Notes: a model not told the origin generated them from the letters alone. DNA of 64,000 nucleotides from a virus (IMGVR_UViG_3300023210_002753:1-64000); one strand, 5' to 3'; shown: positions 30,747 through 40,038, numbered from the stretch's first letter. Program-made: numbers and translations.

Positions 30747-31559
30747 ATGAGGATTAAGAAAAAAGATGTGTTATTAGAAGCTCAATTAATAGATACTACT
30801 TCCGAATTTACCCCACAAGAAAAAAGATTGTTAAAAACATTAAAAAAGAAGTTTGGTAAGGGGGGTTATGACTCTGATTATGACAGATTTGTTGGTGCAG
30901 CATTTTTAATTGAGGACATGGGGATTCCTTATGATCAAGCATATGACTTATCTTTAACTCATTGGTGGCATGGAGATAAATTATATCAAGAAGTTGATCC
31001 AATCTATAAAAAAGAAGATAGAGGGTGGCTTTATAGAAAATTAATACATCAGCTATTATCACCATATATAGAAGGTAGGGGTGAAACAATTGGCGATGCC
31101 ACCATAACATGGGAAGATCCTAACCATATAATTTCACAAAAAGATTTATTTACTGTTAAAGAAAGTGTTACATTATGGTCCGGAACTTTGGGGTTTACTT
31201 TATACATCCCTTTTAGGGGGAATATTTTGGGGATACCATCAAGTGACGTGATTCACGGCGTGAGGCACCGTTACGATATCTCAGATAAAAATACTCTGAT
31301 GGTGTATATTAAATTTATACCATACGATGAAAAAGGTCACCCTAAAATGGGTACACATGTTAAGTTTGATGTAAAATATGTTGTTGGGGATTCCACGATG
31401 AGGCATGAAAATAATAATGAAAAAAATATGATGAGTTTTGATATTCCTATTCCCTCCCCATTAGATAAAGATAATATGTATAAAATTTTTACTGACTCTT
31501 TAAAGGATGTATTGGAGAAAATAGAAAGTATGACTTTTACTTTAAACCCACCTGAATAA
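30747..31559 (+). CDS. Putative head-internal protein with leader (270 aa)
   Basis: Leader MRIKKKDVLLE|A with L-L-E at 9-11, similar in layout to T4 internal protein leaders. The rest is soluble: a helical segment (SEFTPQEKRLLKTLKKKFGK), a W-W-H motif, then a beta-rich half. No family recognised. Own late promoter element. Ends 5 bases before the convergent tail gene cluster, marking the end of the rightward late region. Confidence 0.72.
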   Translation: MRIKKKDVLLEAQLIDTTSEFTPQEKRLLKTLKKKFGKGGYDSDYDRFVGAAFLIEDMGIPYDQAYDLSLTHWWHGDKLYQEVDPIYKKEDRGWLYRKLIHQLLSPYIEGRGETIGDATITWEDPNHIISQKDLFTVKESVTLWSGTLGFTLYIPFRGNILGIPSSDVIHGVRHRYDISDKNTLMVYIKFIPYDEKGHPKMGTHVKFDVKYVVGDSTMRHENNNEKNMMSFDIPIPSPLDKDNMYKIFTDSLKDVLEKIESMTFTLNPPE

Positions 31560-31564
31560 CCAAC

Positions 31565-32995
31565 TTAATGTAATTGATCCACTTGGTTAACTATATTAAA
31601 TTTAATGGCGTCTGTGAGTGTTTTAACTTGTAAATTAGAGGTTAACTTGATATCTATATGGTATTCGTTAGGTATCATCCAAGAAGTGTCTAAAACGAAG
31701 TAATTTTTAAGATAAGCCCTATTAATATCTTCCCACTCAATAACGTTAACTTGTGTGTTCCCTTCCCTCACCCATAACCTATATTGTAAACCATCAATAA
31801 CTTCACTTTGATTAATGGTGAATGGTATTCTTGCTGAAACTAATATTTTTCTTTTGTCTCCTCTTTTAATCTTTTCGTCCCTTTTAACACCACTTAATGA
31901 TATTGCGTATTCTATTGGTAGTGATTCATTATCACCGATATTGTAATAATCAGTGTCATCCTTAATTTCAAACTCTAATGATACATTTGGTCGATTAACC
32001 CCCCCTATATTAATATCACCCCAAGTATCCATAAATAAACAACCATCCTCTTGCGTTATTGGAACAAATACTTCAGCATAATAAATACCTGTGGTTACAT
32101 GTACTGTTTGTGCGGTTGTTATTGATGAAAATACGTTACCAGATTCATCATAAATGGTAACACTAGGATTATTATCGAGATTAGTTGGTTCACCACCTAA
32201 ATTACTATAAAGGTATAACTTATTTGTTTTACCCCTATAAAAGTTTTTTCTATCATCTATAACCGTATCGTTATAAGTAGTTTCTAAAAATGGTTCGTAA
32301 TACGTTTGGGTATGTCTACTGAAAAACCCAACGAATTGTGCGGGATTTTTAATAAGTATTTCTAAATCTCTCTCAAATGCGATACCATAACCATAATTTG
32401 TTGTCCCACCAGTAATTAAACTATTAACCTCATCGGACATATCCATTTCAATATTTTCATTACCTTTATCAAAATGTTGTGTGGTTATCGTAATTGCTGA
32501 TGGTGACCCCGAATAAACACCTCCACTATCCCAAGGAGTTGTTGTTGTCGCATTTAACCAATTACTAGCACCTTCAACAAAAGTTATGTTATCTGAAGAT
32601 TCAACTACACCCCTATCTTTATCTCCCGATTTAAATATTCTTTGGTAATCGTATCCACATCCCTCATCCCATGATTTATTAACTCTAAATAATACCAGAT
32701 CAAATGAGAAAGTTCTTCGTTTACTATCTAATAATTCTTGTGCTTGTAGATCCGCATCAAAAAAAGAACTATTACACATTTTAAGTGTGTGAACCACATT
32801 AGATAAATCACCTAGCTCACCATTATTATATTGTGTTTGTAATGTATCAATATCGAAATATAATAAATGTCTAGTATAATTAGTGGCCGATTCACTTCCA
32901 CCATAATATAATTCAGTGATAGGGTTTCTACCAGTATTAATAATAGTATCCTTAATTAATGTGTTGTTTTTATCTATGTATGTTCTAGTTACCAT
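31565..32995 (-). CDS. Probable tail/baseplate structural protein
   Basis: 476 residues, beta-rich, with an N-terminal part (R-H-L-L-Y-F-D-I-D-T-L, then V-H-T-L-K-M) that weakly resembles DNRLRE-type jelly-roll domains used in virion and cell-surface fibres. No leader or signal peptide. It lies directly downstream of the spike-like gene and has its own late promoter element. Could be a fibre, collar or baseplate wedge protein; the exact part is not determined. Confidence 0.65.
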   Translation of the reverse strand: MVTRTYIDKNNTLIKDTIINTGRNPITELYYGGSESATNYTRHLLYFDIDTLQTQYNNGELGDLSNVVHTLKMCNSSFFDADLQAQELLDSKRRTFSFDLVLFRVNKSWDEGCGYDYQRIFKSGDKDRGVVESSDNITFVEGASNWLNATTTTPWDSGGVYSGSPSAITITTQHFDKGNENIEMDMSDEVNSLITGGTTNYGYGIAFERDLEILIKNPAQFVGFFSRHTQTYYEPFLETTYNDTVIDDRKNFYRGKTNKLYLYSNLGGEPTNLDNNPSVTIYDESGNVFSSITTAQTVHVTTGIYYAEVFVPITQEDGCLFMDTWGDINIGGVNRPNVSLEFEIKDDTDYYNIGDNESLPIEYAISLSGVKRDEKIKRGDKRKILVSARIPFTINQSEVIDGLQYRLWVREGNTQVNVIEWEDINRAYLKNYFVLDTSWMIPNEYHIDIKLTSNLQVKTLTDAIKFNIVNQVDQLH

Positions 32996-33000
32996 TTTTA

Positions 33001-33012
33001 TATATAAATATA
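33001..33012 (-). promoter_or_regulatory. Late-type promoter element, minus strand
   Basis: On the minus strand reads TATATTTATATA, 5 bases before the ATG at 32995. Confidence 0.55.
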
Positions 33013-34350
33013 CTAATTACTGTTAATGTTTTTATTTAATATACTATCTAAGTCAAAATTTAAAACATTTATCTTATTAGGTAAATCTGTGGAAGGCATA
33101 CCATGATAATTATGTATATGTAATGATACATATCTTTTCATTAATTCTAAAAATTCTACTAGTTTATCCCCATACACTAAGGGGTGAGCTTCATTATTTA
33201 TTTTTTCTTGAACTTCATCAGTAATTAAACTTTCTGGATTAGTTAAATCAAACGTATGGTTACCATCGTGACTTATTAAATTAATTTTACTAGCTACCAC
33301 ATTCAATACACTAGATTTTTTATCTTTATCTGGTATTAATTTAATAACTTTAATGGTTTTTTTAACTTCTTTTTTTGCGCCTTTAAAAAATGCGACTTGA
33401 TTTAAAACTCCTTCGTCACCCCCATAATTCTTCAACACTTCATTAGCGTTAGATTTTAGTTTCCATTTTCCAGTTTTATATGGTAATATCCAAGCATAAG
33501 CAGCAATTAACGCTGCCTCTCTATTGGGGAAGGTGGTGGGTGTCATTGATGCAATATTCACCTTTGTTGTTATATCTGTAACCTTTATTTCTACAATAGT
33601 ATCCCCAACATTTAAAATATATTCGTTAGGTGTTAAATCCCCAGCTAATGTATTTGGGTCAGTTCCTTGTGTTTGTGTATTAATTTTAACATTTATTAAT
33701 GTTTTTGCATCATCATATACGTAATTAGTTATTACTTTTTCCTCTGTTGTCCTTTTTAATTGTTCACCACCATATTTAAGTTGTATATACCCAAGATCTT
33801 TATTATTAAATTCATTTCTTTCGGGCGTATCTATAAATTTACCAGCTCTTATCCATATTTCACCATTCTCATTTTGTTCCCCCTTATCTTTAAAAATTAT
33901 ATCAGCATTATTTCTACCTTGTAAACTTATGTCTAATTTATCTGGATATGACCCCTTAAAATCCTTACCTACGGGATTACTTAATTTTAGTTGCCCGTCT
34001 GCCATTAATGACCTAGCACTTTTTTTAGGGTCAAAATTTAATTTAGTTATTTCAGATACAACAGGTCCAATCCAGAATCTTTGGGTTTGGTATTCTGCAT
34101 ACTTTGCAATGTGTCTACTCTCGTATTGGAAAAGGAAAACTATCTCACCTTCTTTTGGTAATATATTTAAGTATTTTGGTAGTAGGGGTACACAATATGG
34201 TAAATTTGCATCGGACACATCTTTATCTATCCCTTCTATTCTACATTGTATTCTTCCAGTTCTTTTCGAGTCTACCGCACTAATAACCTCACCAACCCTT
34301 ATCATTGGTATAGTTTTATTATCTCTACTATCTTTATATCTATCTCCCAT
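33013..34350 (-). CDS. Baseplate hub/spike protein (gp5-like OB fold)
   Basis: 445 residues. Residues ~15-95 form an OB-like domain: G-E-V-I-S-A-V-D-S-K-R-T-G-R-I-Q-C-R-I, then L-P-Y-C-V-P-L-L-P-K and L-P-K-E-G-E-I-V-F-L-F, typical of gp5/VgrG N-terminal domains. A long middle follows, and near the C-terminus V-S-L-H-I-H-N-Y-H-G-M-P, a pattern common in contractile-tail spike proteins. No lysozyme domain as in T4 gp5 is visible, so wall cutting must come from another protein. Acts at the tip of the tail. Confidence 0.8.
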   Translation of the reverse strand: MGDRYKDSRDNKTIPMIRVGEVISAVDSKRTGRIQCRIEGIDKDVSDANLPYCVPLLPKYLNILPKEGEIVFLFQYESRHIAKYAEYQTQRFWIGPVVSEITKLNFDPKKSARSLMADGQLKLSNPVGKDFKGSYPDKLDISLQGRNNADIIFKDKGEQNENGEIWIRAGKFIDTPERNEFNNKDLGYIQLKYGGEQLKRTTEEKVITNYVYDDAKTLINVKINTQTQGTDPNTLAGDLTPNEYILNVGDTIVEIKVTDITTKVNIASMTPTTFPNREAALIAAYAWILPYKTGKWKLKSNANEVLKNYGGDEGVLNQVAFFKGAKKEVKKTIKVIKLIPDKDKKSSVLNVVASKINLISHDGNHTFDLTNPESLITDEVQEKINNEAHPLVYGDKLVEFLELMKRYVSLHIHNYHGMPSTDLPNKINVLNFDLDSILNKNINSN

Positions 34351-34548
34351 TTATTCTATACCTTTATGTCGTTTGTTTAATATTGTATTCCCTAAATAAT
34401 ATTCTTTTTCTATATCCATTAAATTTTCTAAAAGGGTATCTATTTTATTTTTAAGGGCAATATGACCATGTTTTAAAGATTCTAATTCTTCTTTTATTTT
34501 TTTATTAGATTTATTACCCCAATCCATATGCTCTACTTTAATATCCAT
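34351..34548 (-). CDS. Small coiled-coil-like protein (65 aa)
   Basis: Helical, charged protein (SNKKIKEELESLKHGHIALK, then IDTLLENLMDIEKEYYLG). Its start shares a base with the upstream stop and its stop is next to the spike gene start, so it belongs to the tail operon. Perhaps a small assembly factor; not recognised. Confidence 0.6.
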   Translation of the reverse strand: MDIKVEHMDWGNKSNKKIKEELESLKHGHIALKNKIDTLLENLMDIEKEYYLGNTILNKRHKGIE

Positions 34549-34952
34549 TACCTTATAATACCGTAACCTTTTATTGTCGCAAAAGGTGGTGTATCATTAA
34601 CACCGATTCCTATTGGTGGTGATTGACCTGGAACACCTGCATAAACAGTAACTTGAAGCGCATTGGGTGGGATCACTATATCTACTTTTGCGTTGGCAAT
34701 TAATTCATTTAATATTGCTTCTACCCTAATTCTTTCCATCCTTAAATCTTCTTCTGATGGTACATTAGGAACACCCGCTTGAGTTTTTCTAGTTTTAATC
34801 TCATTATACACTCTCGATGGACTAATACCAGTTTTATTAATTGGGACACCCTTCCGTATAATTTCTTTATTTATAGGTATAGGTGGCGTGTATAGTGTCA
34901 TTAACCCCTTAAAAAATCCAAGTACTGTTTTTATACTTTGTATTGCTGCCAT
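34548..34952 (-). CDS. Hypothetical tail-operon protein (134 aa)
   Basis: Pro/Ile/Val-rich protein with P-P-I-P-I-N-K near the start and a beta-like C-terminus ending in K-G-Y-G-I-I-R. It lies 12 bases after the large structural gene and overlaps the following small gene by one base. Structural role inferred from operon position alone. Confidence 0.65.
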   Translation of the reverse strand: MAAIQSIKTVLGFFKGLMTLYTPPIPINKEIIRKGVPINKTGISPSRVYNEIKTRKTQAGVPNVPSEEDLRMERIRVEAILNELIANAKVDIVIPPNALQVTVYAGVPGQSPPIGIGVNDTPPFATIKGYGIIR

Positions 34953-34964
34953 AATTTCATATTT

Positions 34965-36602
34965 TTAATCACAAAATTTACCATCTTTAGTTTCACCCTT
35001 TTTAGAATTACCTAAACCACCTGCTGGGACTGGTAAATTAACTTTATTTAGTGCGGTTCCTACTTTACCCGCAGCATCTTTTACGTTACCCATCGCTTTA
35101 GTTATTTTATCTTTAGTTTCCTCCCTTATATTAACATTAACTAATAAACTTTCCAAGGTTAACTTCTGAATTTTTAATTTCTCTTGTATAATCCATTTTA
35201 ATGCACATATTATTATAGGTTTTAAATTTTTTAAAATAAAAGGGATCAAAAGTTCATATATTAGTTTTCTTAATAGTTCACCTAATATGTTACCGATAAT
35301 ACACGCATTAAACTTTAAAAATTCCCCAGTAGAGGCGTATCTACTTTTATTTTCAACTAAGTACCCCATCATAATTATAGGTACGTTAACCTTGGGTGAT
35401 AGTGTTAATTTAGTTGTCACAATAGATAAACTATTTAAAAAATTACCAATAAAATCTCTTCTTGCCTTATCTACATCTCCAGAATTAACATTATTAGCGC
35501 TTTGTTCTGACATACTCCTCATAGACTTATCTATTTCTCCGGCCTTTTCAGAATTACTCATATTAGGGTCACTTAATTTTTCATTTAATTCTGTTAATGA
35601 TTCTATACTAACTGATGCCGTTTTTTTACTACAACATTCAGTAAATGGTCTAACACCCTTTTTATTGTTTCTTACTGCCTCCTTTATATTTTTTAGTTCC
35701 GGGGTAGAGAATTCAAAAAATGAATCATCTACCACCACGTCTGCATCGTCAAGACCGTTATCTATCATTTTTTCCAAACCTTTCTCAAACTCAATTTTTT
35801 TAGTAACACACGCAGTGGACATGTCTACGTTACTAGTTATTGATCCATATAGTAAATCTATGGTTGCAGGAATAACTTTCGATATATCAAAGGGTGGGAA
35901 CTGACTAGTTATATATTCATTAGTAAATGTGGTTAAAGACTTTCCACTATATGAGGGGTTAATTTTAATATTAAAAACATTATTTCTGGGGTCTTCGTTT
36001 TGTTGGGCTCCGGGGCTATTGGTAGAAACATTTGCGGCTTGTTCAATAAATGTAACATCTACTATTGGGTTGTTACTTTTTGGGTCTTCCCATGTGGAAG
36101 ATGTACCAGCATTTTGGATTCTGTCATATAGAAATCTGTTCATATCATCTCCACCATCATATAAAAATTGACCCGCTATTGAGCTTGGTGCGGTTTTAAA
36201 CATACAATCTCTATCTATTTGTTCTAATTCTACATTAAACCCAACATCAAATAACCAACTAGGTATTTTAGGATTTATCTTACAAGTGTAACATTTTTTT
36301 ATTGCTTCTTTTATAATGTCCCCCAATCTTTCTAGTAGAGGTTGTAAATTATTAACTAACCAATCAACAATCAATGCTCTTATCTCATCTATTTTTAAAT
36401 TACCTAAAACGGCCATAATATCCCTAAGAAAATTAATAACCGCAAAATTTACATTAATAGATGGTAATGATGTATCAATATTTAAAAAAGGTGGTCCAGC
36501 ACAAAAAGATTTGATGCCTTTTATTTGATCCAGAACTTCTTGTTTTGCTTTACGAATATCTTCTATAGTATCGCATATTCTATTTTGTTCTCCGTCACCC
36601 AT
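34965..36602 (-). CDS. Large tail/baseplate-associated structural protein
   Basis: 545 residues, no signal peptide. Several hydrophobic helices occur (FAVINFLRDIMAVLGNL near 54-70; YELLIPFILKNLKPIIICAL near 450-470), together with Cys pairs (C-Y-T-C near 115, E-C-C-S-K). The operon also contains a gp5-like spike, so it is probably a baseplate or tail component. The hydrophobic helices could instead mark a membrane-contacting protein. I do not recognise the family. Confidence 0.65.
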   Translation of the reverse strand: MGDGEQNRICDTIEDIRKAKQEVLDQIKGIKSFCAGPPFLNIDTSLPSINVNFAVINFLRDIMAVLGNLKIDEIRALIVDWLVNNLQPLLERLGDIIKEAIKKCYTCKINPKIPSWLFDVGFNVELEQIDRDCMFKTAPSSIAGQFLYDGGDDMNRFLYDRIQNAGTSSTWEDPKSNNPIVDVTFIEQAANVSTNSPGAQQNEDPRNNVFNIKINPSYSGKSLTTFTNEYITSQFPPFDISKVIPATIDLLYGSITSNVDMSTACVTKKIEFEKGLEKMIDNGLDDADVVVDDSFFEFSTPELKNIKEAVRNNKKGVRPFTECCSKKTASVSIESLTELNEKLSDPNMSNSEKAGEIDKSMRSMSEQSANNVNSGDVDKARRDFIGNFLNSLSIVTTKLTLSPKVNVPIIMMGYLVENKSRYASTGEFLKFNACIIGNILGELLRKLIYELLIPFILKNLKPIIICALKWIIQEKLKIQKLTLESLLVNVNIREETKDKITKAMGNVKDAAGKVGTALNKVNLPVPAGGLGNSKKGETKDGKFCD

Positions 36603-36986
36603 TTAATCTAAATCATATTCTATATTATCTCTTGATTGTTTTTCATTAAATAACTCTCTTAATGCGTCTTTGTCTTTATCTGAAAATGATTTATCACTAA
36701 CATTTTCATCGTTAGATGACCTATTATCTGATACTATTTGACTTTGTAACTTTGCTAGTGATAATTTCTTATCAATAGTAGAATCAATTAATTTTAATGT
36801 ATCATTATTAACCTTCCCAATCATAGATTCATCGTTAACGTCATCTATATCTACTCTATTTTTTCTTTCATTTAATTCTTTACGAGCACTATTCATCATA
36901 TTACTACAATCATTATAAATTTCTTGCATAAATTCACGCAAACTATCCTTATCTAAATGTATCTTAGTTTTTTTTGGTCTCGCCAT
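36603..36986 (-). CDS. Small charged protein upstream of the tail genes (127 aa)
   Basis: Basic start (MARPKKTKIHLDKD), then an acidic and helical remainder ending IEYDLD. Stop adjoins the start of the large tail gene. It follows the sigma factor gene and has its own late-type element. T4 needs a small co-activator (gp33) besides gp55 for late transcription; size and location would allow that role, but I see no sequence proof. Confidence 0.6.
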   Translation of the reverse strand: MARPKKTKIHLDKDSLREFMQEIYNDCSNMMNSARKELNERKNRVDIDDVNDESMIGKVNNDTLKLIDSTIDKKLSLAKLQSQIVSDNRSSNDENVSDKSFSDKDKDALRELFNEKQSRDNIEYDLD

Positions 36987-36997
36987 AGGTTCCTTTT

Positions 36998-37010
36998 TAC
37001 TATAAATATC
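36998..37010 (-). promoter_or_regulatory. Late-type promoter element, minus strand
   Basis: Minus strand reads GATATTTATAGTA, 11 bases before ATG 36986; likely the start of the tail operon. Confidence 0.5.
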
Positions 37011-37024
37011 AAAGATTAATATTT

Positions 37025-37765
37025 TTATAAAGATCCTTGATCTATCTTAATATTCTTTAACGCAGTATATATTTTTTTAAATCTCCTCATTGATACCCTA
37101 ATATCTTTAGTAGATAACCCAGATATCTCCCTTATATAGGACAATATTAAATTTTTGTTATATTTATTCCCACTTTCTACCTGCTCAAATATAGTTTCCC
37201 AGTCTTCTAACACTACAATTAATGCATTACCTACACGCTTTTCATTTTCAGTAATTTTTAACCCAGATAATTCTTCTTTAATGTTAGAGGATATTTCTAA
37301 TATGAAAACATCTAGCGGTGTTTTATCTTCATCTTCTAAGTTATATATATAATCATCCATCTTCTCCACTGTTGAGTACATGTCTTCGTATGATAAATCA
37401 GATTTCATCTTTTTATCGGATTTTAATAATTGACCCAATAGATAATTTTTACAAATGGTACCAAAATAGGAGTATGCTTTTTTATTTTTAGATGGTTGAA
37501 ACTTTTCCATCTTTGTGGCTAAAAAAGAAAGGGTGTCGGAATGAATATCTTCATAAGTGTAATCTTTCCTATATAATTTATACCGCCTAATGATTGACTC
37601 AATCATCTTATTTAGTGGTGCCTTTAAAAATGTATTATATATTTTATTTCTTTCTTCGTAATCGTCAGAGGTTAAAAATTCAACAACAGCTTTTTCTTGT
37701 TCAGGGCCAAAGTATAAATTAGTTGTCCTTTTTCTACCCCTCTTGTTGGTGGGTTTTTCGGACAT
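37025..37765 (-). CDS. RNA polymerase sigma factor for late genes (T4 gp55-like)
   Basis: 246 residues. Sigma region 2 features: Y-T-Y-E-D-I-H-S-D-T-L-S-F-L followed by K-F-Q-P-S-K-N-K-K-A-Y-S-Y-F-G-T-I-C-K-N-Y, the core-binding and -10 recognition helix pattern. No complete region 4 is evident, although a short basic helix ends the protein. T4 gp55 likewise recognises only a -10 element (TATAAATA) and relies on the sliding clamp (established). It probably directs host RNA polymerase to the TATATTTATTA elements in this window. Its basic start includes K-R-G-R-K-R. Confidence 0.85.
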   Translation of the reverse strand: MSEKPTNKRGRKRTTNLYFGPEQEKAVVEFLTSDDYEERNKIYNTFLKAPLNKMIESIIRRYKLYRKDYTYEDIHSDTLSFLATKMEKFQPSKNKKAYSYFGTICKNYLLGQLLKSDKKMKSDLSYEDMYSTVEKMDDYIYNLEDEDKTPLDVFILEISSNIKEELSGLKITENEKRVGNALIVVLEDWETIFEQVESGNKYNKNLILSYIREISGLSTKDIRVSMRRFKKIYTALKNIKIDQGSL

Positions 37766-38562
37766 TAATTTGTTTCTAATTCATATGTTATTTCTCTATC
37801 TTCAGTGAAAAAATATTCTTTTTTAGCTTTATTAACCCAAAACTTACTTTCCATTACATCTACAGTGTTTTTATAGTGATCAAACAATGAATCTTTTCTA
37901 TTGTTAGTATGTTTATACCCTAGTTTTGGTATTACCATAATTGGTATGGATAAGTAACTCATTCTTAATAGGAATTCATATGTAAACGTTAACTTCATAT
38001 GTGTTTTAATACCACCATGTTCCTCATATAATGATTTATTAACAATCATTCCATCGAAATTAAAATTCTGAATCCTCTGGAGTGTGTTATTATCTAATAA
38101 CCCCATTTCTTCACTTACATTTTTACCCCATATAGTTTCATTTGTAAAAGAAATAAATTGACCATTTTCATCACATTCAAATACTATAGGTAGGAAAACG
38201 CCAACTTCAGGGTATGCATTTACATACTCTACCCCATTTTTGATCCATATTTGGGACATTTCATCATCATACTCTAAAAATGTAAAATACTCAGTATCGC
38301 ATTTACTAACACCAAAATTCATTTGTGATGGAAACCCATAGTCTCCATTTGTATTCTCAACCACCCTAGTTATTTCTTTTATCTCACCGTAATCAAACTT
38401 ATCAAGTAGTGTTTTAAGTTTTTTATCTTTAGACCTAACTATTAATAATTCTTTAGGTTTAACTGATTGTGTAGCGATACTAGTTATTGCTCTTTTTAAT
38501 AAAGTTTCTGTATTTTCTTGTACCTCATGTATTGGTAATATTACTGTAATATTATTGGACAT
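37765..38562 (-). CDS. Family 2-like glycosyltransferase
   Basis: 265 residues. N-terminus I-T-V-I-L-P-I-H-E-V is the usual GT-A beta-strand 1, followed by L-L-K-R-A-I-T-S-I-A-T-Q-S-V-K-P-K-E-L-L-I-V and a D-x-D-type metal site in F-L-E-Y-D-D-E-M. Cytoplasmic transferase using a nucleotide sugar. First glycan gene after the sigma gene; the two share one base. Confidence 0.82.
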   Translation of the reverse strand: MSNNITVILPIHEVQENTETLLKRAITSIATQSVKPKELLIVRSKDKKLKTLLDKFDYGEIKEITRVVENTNGDYGFPSQMNFGVSKCDTEYFTFLEYDDEMSQIWIKNGVEYVNAYPEVGVFLPIVFECDENGQFISFTNETIWGKNVSEEMGLLDNNTLQRIQNFNFDGMIVNKSLYEEHGGIKTHMKLTFTYEFLLRMSYLSIPIMVIPKLGYKHTNNRKDSLFDHYKNTVDVMESKFWVNKAKKEYFFTEDREITYELETN

Positions 38563-38574
38563 ATTTAATTATTT

Positions 38575-39720
38575 TTATTTTTTGTTATTTTCAATTTGTA
38601 ATTCAGGGGTAGTATTTAATTTCTCCTGTTCTTTTTCCCCAATGGTTTGCAACTCAACTATCCTTCTACCAAAAATTCTATTATATACTTCTTTAATAGA
38701 ATTTTTCATCTCATCTTCAGTATATTTAGATTTATATTCTTCCATTGATTCTAATAAATTAGTAGGGATAGCATCCTCTAAATATAATCCAACTACGGTT
38801 GCAATTATATCTGGTATTGCATTTAAATTTGCTGTCCATATACCATTATCATTTAAATTTAAATTACCATTTTCATCCACAGCTCCCATCCATTCAGGAA
38901 CCATTCTAGGTATCTTACCAACAACAGGTGTTCCACATTTCATAGATTCTATTGGGAATGTACCAAAACTAGATAATTCGTCAACCCACACACTTAAAAA
39001 GGATTTGGATAATTCCTTAGCGAATTCTTCTCTAGGTAATCCAGACATATCTCTAAATGTGATGAACTGATATTGTGGGTATTTTTGATAAAATATTTTA
39101 ACTATTTTTAACACTTCTCTTTTATCTCTAGCTGATAATGCAACTGTAGGTATCTTTGGTTTTTCATTCTCTTTGAAATACTCTGGAATTGCCACAGGAA
39201 CGATTTCAGTAGATAAATTCCTAAATATCGATTCTATATAATTTTTAAGATTTTCATTTGTGGTTATAACCTCATTAATACCAAAATTTTGCCAATTCTC
39301 ACCAATTTCTAACATCTCAAACACATATTCATATGATTGTAGAAAAACTAATCGTTTACAAGGAAATTTAGATGTTTGTTTCATAACACTAGCGAATGCT
39401 TCAGGTATAACAACAAAATCTGATGGTCCAACTTGCAATGTTTGCGATTCGATAGAAACGTGTGGTAAATTGGCGTATTCTTCACCTAACCACTCAGCAA
39501 TACCAATCCCAGTTTCATCTTCTCTAAGTTTATAATCATTTTTATCATGTAGAATTTGGGCATTAAATCCTAATTCTCTTAATACCTTAACATGTTCATA
39601 TATAGTTGCAACACCAGCAGTGGGGTTACCTTTCGTATCAAGGGTAAAAAAATAAATACCGAAGTCCTTATCGGTTATTTTTTTTATTGATTCATTTATT
39701 GCGTTAATTTGTTCACTCAT
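38575..39720 (-). CDS. GT-B glycosyltransferase (family 4-like)
   Basis: 381 residues. Begins with a helical ~18-residue extension, then Y-F-F-T-L-D-T-K-G-N-P-T-A-G-V-A-T-I-Y, the acceptor-side start of GT-B enzymes. C-terminal nucleotide-sugar part has F-G-T-F-P-I-E-S-M-K-C-G-T-P-V-V-G, the E-x7-like GT4 motif. A Glu/Gln/Asn-rich tail follows. Short A-rich gap to its neighbours. Confidence 0.8.
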   Translation of the reverse strand: MSEQINAINESIKKITDKDFGIYFFTLDTKGNPTAGVATIYEHVKVLRELGFNAQILHDKNDYKLREDETGIGIAEWLGEEYANLPHVSIESQTLQVGPSDFVVIPEAFASVMKQTSKFPCKRLVFLQSYEYVFEMLEIGENWQNFGINEVITTNENLKNYIESIFRNLSTEIVPVAIPEYFKENEKPKIPTVALSARDKREVLKIVKIFYQKYPQYQFITFRDMSGLPREEFAKELSKSFLSVWVDELSSFGTFPIESMKCGTPVVGKIPRMVPEWMGAVDENGNLNLNDNGIWTANLNAIPDIIATVVGLYLEDAIPTNLLESMEEYKSKYTEDEMKNSIKEVYNRIFGRRIVELQTIGEKEQEKLNTTPELQIENNKK

Positions 39721-39732
39721 ATTTTTATTTTT

Positions 39733-40038
39733 TTATAATTCTTTTATTATTCCTTTCATTAGTAATGTATTAAAAGATAATTTAAAGGGTATCGGTAACG
39801 AATTTAATGCCATAATCCCCATTTTATCATCTATTATTTCACCACAACCTAATAATGTCCCCACAAGATCTCGATACATTTCGTATTTTGCAACATCTAT
39901 TTGTAAGGTATTTTGTATGATATTTTCCGATGATTCAACAACTGTAACAGGTTCATTATCTACTTTAACTGCTTCTGACATCGCATCAATGTCTAAGTAA
40001 AATTCTTTTCCCCCAATTTCTAATAAAATATTATCCAT
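39733..40038 (-). CDS. Hypothetical protein (101 aa)
   Basis: I use ATG 40038; an upstream frame of 27 residues is hydrophobic and overlaps the next gene, so it is less likely. The product starts MDNILLEIGGKEFYLDIDAM and is an alpha/beta mixture with no known motif. Lies between a glycosyltransferase and a HAD-like gene. Confidence 0.6.
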   Translation of the reverse strand: MDNILLEIGGKEFYLDIDAMSEAVKVDNEPVTVVESSENIIQNTLQIDVAKYEMYRDLVGTLLGCGEIIDDKMGIMALNSLPIPFKLSFNTLLMKGIIKEL

